Origin: Theocolax elegans
Lineage: Eukaryota; Arthropoda; Insecta; Hymenoptera; Cerocephalidae
Assembly (NCBI GenBank): GCA_026168455.1
Contig: CM047431.1
Location: forward strand, 4,369,603 to 4,433,602
Direction of reading: 5' to 3'
Length of the DNA stretch: 64,000 bases
A program made the translations under genes and the position numbers. Position 1 is the first letter of the stretch; each line of letters begins with the position of its first letter. Below the pieces are notes generated by a model. The model saw only the letters and a list, made by a program, of their open reading frames with translations. It was not told where the DNA came from and did no database searches. Below are positions 60,847 to 64,000 of the stretch, piece after piece.

Positions 60847-61486
60847 TTCAAAATTTACGTTTTAATCCATAATTATATCCAATTTATTTTTCCCTTTAGT
60901 TACAGACCCCATATATTAATTTTAATTATTATAAACAAAGGCATTCCTTAAATAACCTTTTGTTTCTAATAAATACATATTGGTTTATTTAAAATATTGT
61001 TTTATATAAATATACGTAATCTACTCACTTATATATCCATACAATTTTTAAATTTTTATTTAAATAATATTTAAATTAAATGCTTCTAAATTAATAATTT
61101 TCGAAAAACTTTTCAAATGTAATTCGTATTTTATATTGCCACTGTTAAAATTTGAATTTTCTTTTTCCATTACTGTTTATAACAGAATTATCTTAAAAAT
61201 GCAATAATTAATGTATTTAATTTTTAACTTATTGTATATTTCACATATAGATATTTGGAAAAGTGTATGTTATACTTGATTAATATTTATTTTATCTTCG
61301 AAAAATTGTGCATTTTTTTTAAAAACATTACATTAAATTTTAGGTCCGTTTTTATTTTATGAATTTTATCAAGAATAAGTAAACTAATAGACATTCTTTC
61401 AAGTTATATTCACAACTTTTTTTGCGCACGGAAAAATTACATATATTATCAATTCTTGAAAAAACAAATTTAAAATAAATATATAT
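60847..61486. repeat. AT-rich repeat preceding foldback copy 3, related to 55207-56020
   Basis: A colinear match to 55207-56020 without the piggyBac-like insertion. The shared order of repeat then foldback copy implies that both segments moved or were duplicated together. Confidence 0.7.
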
Positions 61487-61948
61487 GTATGGGCTATTTC
61501 GCGTCAAGTGGTACGATGAAAATTTTAAATCGCTCCAAAATTTGAGAACAGGCTGGAAATATCTTCCAGAAGATAGAAAAAAATTTTTAGGTTTTAAAAA
61601 TAATTTTCTTAAGAGTTATTCGACCATGAAAAGTGGAAATTTTTCAAATTTTTAGAAAAATTATTAAAAACATTATAAACAACTTTTGTTCAAAATAATC
61701 TTTAGAACTTATCTATCTGGGTTACAATTCTTAAATTTAAAATCTCGAAGAGATAGAACGACCGTAAATATTGAATATCAATAAAAGGCGACCACGCCAC
61801 GATCGATTTTGATCTAACACCGCTCAAAAGATCACATTTTTCGAGAGATTTCGAATGGCGGTGGTAAGCTAATTGGCCAAGACCGCTGTTGTAAGTTATG
61901 CCTCATAAACATCATAAAATCACTAATTTTCATGTATTTTAGGGCATA
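61487..61948. mobile_element. foldback DNA element, copy 3, truncated
   Basis: Starts TGGGCTATTTCGCGTCAAG, follows copy 1 to GGGCATAAC just past the palindrome centre, and then passes into a CA-rich microsatellite. Confidence 0.78.
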
Positions 61949-62033
61949 ACACATAAACAAACACACGCGCGCACGCACACACACACAGACACACACACAC
62001 ACACAGACACACACACACACACAGACACACACA

Positions 62034-62102
<69 letters not shown>

Positions 62103-62112
62103 ACACACACCC
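61949..62112. repeat. (CA)n with (CAGA) interruptions
   Basis: A long CA tract. ORFs reported as Cys/Val polymers on the other strand are artefacts of the repeat. Confidence 0.97.
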
Positions 62113-62137
62113 GTGCCGGGTTTGCTGGTCCCGCATC

Positions 62138-63001
62138 GTGGCGCCTCCCCAGGTGGTGGATAAGGGAATGCTTTCCAGATATGGATGGTACCGAAAAAAA
62201 TCAAATATTCGGGGCGAACCAAAACCAGATAGGGGAAGGCACCCCGAAATTAAACCAAGTATGGATAGTGAGCTAAAAACAACACTACCCCAAGCGGGCA
62301 TGGCAATCCTGTCAAATCCCGCCACTTATTCCGATCGTGTGAAAGCCCCGGTGGTCAGTGCTGGTCCCAAGGATTTTGGGGTGGACCAATCTCACACCGT
62401 TAAAATGGTAAGTGCTGCGGAGGTTGGTCACTCGGCCTCTGTAGCATCTAATGCTACGTGTGACCTGCCCTCGACTGGGATGTCGAGTGACGCTGACAGA
62501 GCGCTTCTCCGTCTGCGGGAGAAGGTAGATACCCTGGTGGAGTTTGTTCTTAATAAGAACAATATCCACAAAGAGCTGAAGAGTATGGCGAGAGCAACCA
62601 GCAGAGCTCTCAATGAATACGCGCGGGTGAACAGTGCTGTGTGTGTGACAGCGCCGAAAACTAAAATGGCGGATGCGCGTAGGGATGGAACGTGCCAAAC
62701 GTCGCCCATTTTCCGCGCTGAAGAGCGTCAAAGGAGGCCGGTGGAAAGGGAAAAGCCTTCACCACCTCAGCAACCCCCGGAGAAAAGGAAGAAGGGGTCG
62801 AAGCAGCCCACTAACAAAAATGGGCCAGCAGATGCTTCGCCATCCGTTCCTAAGACGAGTGGGAACCAGTCAAAAGTCCCTGACTGGGTCACAGTAGTGA
62901 AGAAGGGCAAGAAGAAGAAGAAGATGAAGAACAGCCAGCCGAAGCAGCATGAACAGCAGAAACGTGCCAGCAAACCGATTCAAAGGCACGGCAGAGCCTA
63001 A
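62138..63001 (+). CDS. LINE 4 ORF1, N-terminal part
   Basis: The frame opens in the CA repeat; the listed start is a GTG and the first ATG is at 62168. The N-terminus is Pro/Lys-rich and unstructured. A helix (about residues 125-165, RLREKVDTLVEFVLNKN) may be a coiled coil. The end is very Lys-rich (KKGKKKKKMKN). It then leaves frame: the remaining ORF1 continues at 62949 in another frame, so a one-base indel near 62950-63000 is likely. ORF1 would bind LINE RNA. Confidence 0.75.
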   Translation: MAPPQVVDKGMLSRYGWYRKKSNIRGEPKPDRGRHPEIKPSMDSELKTTLPQAGMAILSNPATYSDRVKAPVVSAGPKDFGVDQSHTVKMVSAAEVGHSASVASNATCDLPSTGMSSDADRALLRLREKVDTLVEFVLNKNNIHKELKSMARATSRALNEYARVNSAVCVTAPKTKMADARRDGTCQTSPIFRAEERQRRPVEREKPSPPQQPPEKRKKGSKQPTNKNGPADASPSVPKTSGNQSKVPDWVTVVKKGKKKKKMKNSQPKQHEQQKRASKPIQRHGRA

Positions 63002-63674
63002 GGCCGGAGTAAGACCCCCACGCCCAGATGCCATCAAGATCAAGACACCTAGCGGGGGCTCTTCCTACGCTGACATTCTCCGGAAGGTCAAGGCTGCACC
63101 GGAGCTAAAGGCACTAGGAGAACGGGTCACGCGTATCAGGCGCACCAGGGCTGGAGAGCTCCTCCTCGAACTGGGGCGACCCAGAACGGAAACGGCGGAG
63201 CTGAGGACAGTGGTCTCGTCCACCCTGAGTGGGTCAGCAGAGGTCCAGCTGCTGACTCACAAAGTGTCCATCACCATCAGGGACATGGACGAGTCCACGA
63301 CAACAACGGAGGTGGCCGCAGCGATTGCGGCAAAGATCGGGCCAAATGTGGTATCCCCGGATAATATTAAAACCAGGGGGTCCTACAGTGGTACCCTAGC
63401 TGCGACCATCCAGCTTCCGGCAATAGCTGCCAAAAAACTGCTGCAAGACGGGAAGCTCCGGATCGGATGGGTCAATTGCAGAGTTCGACTGCGAGAGGTA
63501 TCCTCGCGCTGCTACCGATGCCACGAATCGGGACACATCGCGAGGGAGTGCAAGAGCGCAGTCGACCGGTCAGCGCAATGCTATCGGTGCGGCCAAGAGG
63601 GCCACAAAGCAGTGGATTGCGAGGCCAAAGCCAAGACCTCGCATGAGGAAGGAGCACACATCAAAAATGATTAA
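62949..63674 (+). CDS. LINE 4 ORF1, C-terminal part with two CCHC knuckles
   Basis: The structured half of an R1-clade ORF1: an RRM-like segment (VQLLTHKVSITIRDMDEST... to IGWVNCRVRLREV), then CYRCHESGHIAREC and CYRCGQEGHKAVDC, both CX2CX4HX4C. It binds nucleic acid in the LINE RNP. It ends at TAA (63672-63674), overlapping the ORF2 start, which suggests coupled termination and reinitiation. Confidence 0.88.
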   Translation: MNSRNVPANRFKGTAEPKAGVRPPRPDAIKIKTPSGGSSYADILRKVKAAPELKALGERVTRIRRTRAGELLLELGRPRTETAELRTVVSSTLSGSAEVQLLTHKVSITIRDMDESTTTTEVAAAIAAKIGPNVVSPDNIKTRGSYSGTLAATIQLPAIAAKKLLQDGKLRIGWVNCRVRLREVSSRCYRCHESGHIARECKSAVDRSAQCYRCGQEGHKAVDCEAKAKTSHEEGAHIKND

Positions 63675-64000
63675 GGTGCTCCAAATAAACCTCAACCACT
63701 GCGCTGTGGCCCAGGACCTGCTGTCCCAGCTGGTCAGAGAGGAGAGAGCGGACGTAGCGATCATCAGCGAGGAGTTCCGGGATCTCGAGAAGTCGAACTG
63801 GGTAAGGGATGCCACGGGCAAGGCGGCCATCTGGGTATGTGGAAATATACACATCTCCAGAAAGATGGTCGCCCCCCTTCCCAGCTTTACCTGGGTGGAG
63901 GTGGCGGGGGTACGCATGTACAGCTGCTACTTCCCGCCCAGCGATTCCACCGAGGACTTTGCGAGATCTCTGGATGCAGTCGTCACCAGTGCTCGGTCCT
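63668..64000 (+). CDS. LINE 4 ORF2, APE endonuclease start (continues beyond the window)
   Basis: ATG at 63668 in the ATGATTAA overlap. The first 111 codons are open. Motifs: VLQINLNHC (first Asn box), VAIISEEF (catalytic Glu; usually ISEPY) and YSCYFPPSDS, the strand before the next box. By analogy with R1 elements, RT and a C-terminal zinc knuckle should follow outside the window. Nothing here is broken. Confidence 0.88.

Larger units (their letters stand above)
62113..64000 (+). mobile_element. LINE 4 (R1 clade), 5' part, runs off the window
   Basis: ORF1 with two CCHC knuckles is followed, with an ATGATTAA start/stop overlap, by ORF2 beginning with an APE endonuclease. Base composition is GC-rich compared with neighbours, in keeping with a young copy. 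It starts directly behind the CA microsatellite, and the 5' UTR is short or truncated. Confidence 0.88.

Noticed and set aside
61832..62325. Cys/Val-rich ORFs on the minus strand
   Set aside because: Translation of a (CA)n microsatellite; not a protein.

Overview
The window is eukaryotic repeat DNA, most likely from an insect. The evidence is Ty3/Gypsy LTR elements with tRNA-Arg-type primer binding sites, an R1-clade LINE, APE/RT LINEs with short tandem-repeat tails, a piggyBac-like MITE at TTAA, and many (AT)n, (CA)n and (TTTA)n tracts. An ant or other hymenopteran is a guess. I see no convincing host gene, rRNA gene or genuine tRNA gene. Almost all of the DNA is transposons, nested and rearranged.

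Layout. 1-912 is an LTR-like GC-rich stretch fused to a truncated, decayed Gypsy element on the minus strand (element A, about 915-6309). 6310-6620 holds foldback/hairpin DNA. 6676-32037 is the largest structure: two inverted copies of a second Gypsy family, element B. The minus copy (6676-18662) carries a 3' LTR, a 3' ORF, pol and gag, with a 222-bp double hairpin in RT and a 1285-bp tandem duplication in gag. It is fused tail to tail with a 5'-truncated plus copy (18663-32037). That plus copy is split inside RT by a 7.47-kb near-perfect palindrome (19089-26555) whose arms carry their own tandem repeats. The plus-copy LTR is followed directly by a primer binding site and leader, so another B element once continued there. 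33210-33239 resembles a hammerhead ribozyme core. 33662-34898 is a solo LTR with a 4-bp ATAT duplication.

Element C (34935-45399, minus strand) is the best-preserved element. It has 1393-bp LTRs, an intact 1142-codon pol, an intact gag, a -1 slippery heptamer between them, an extra coiled-coil ORF before gag, and a further ORF after pol. Its LTRs carry a sense-strand tRNA-like A-box/B-box with a T-run. Its 5' side is rearranged: a 138-bp LTR stub is joined to a second copy of the flanking solo LTR plus a complete LTR.

45.4-48.2 kb holds two diverged copies of another LTR-like repeat. 48.7-55.1 kb holds two decayed LINEs in tandem, both plus strand. 55.2-62.1 kb is a mosaic of a foldback DNA element family (one full and two truncated copies), a piggyBac MITE, an internally deleted R1-type LINE (56.8-58.3 kb) and microsatellites. 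From 62.1 kb to the window end is the 5' part of an R1-clade LINE, with ORF1 carrying two CCHC knuckles and ORF2 beginning with an APE endonuclease that runs off the edge.

How the parts work together: within each LTR element, gag (particle and RNA binding), protease, RT/RNase H and integrase would serve one replication cycle. Only element C looks possibly competent in coding terms. Element B is the structurally strangest: its 3' ORF has a second copy of the Gag-type zinc module, its integrase has the same in-frame stop position in both copies, and it is peppered with a short repeated motif.
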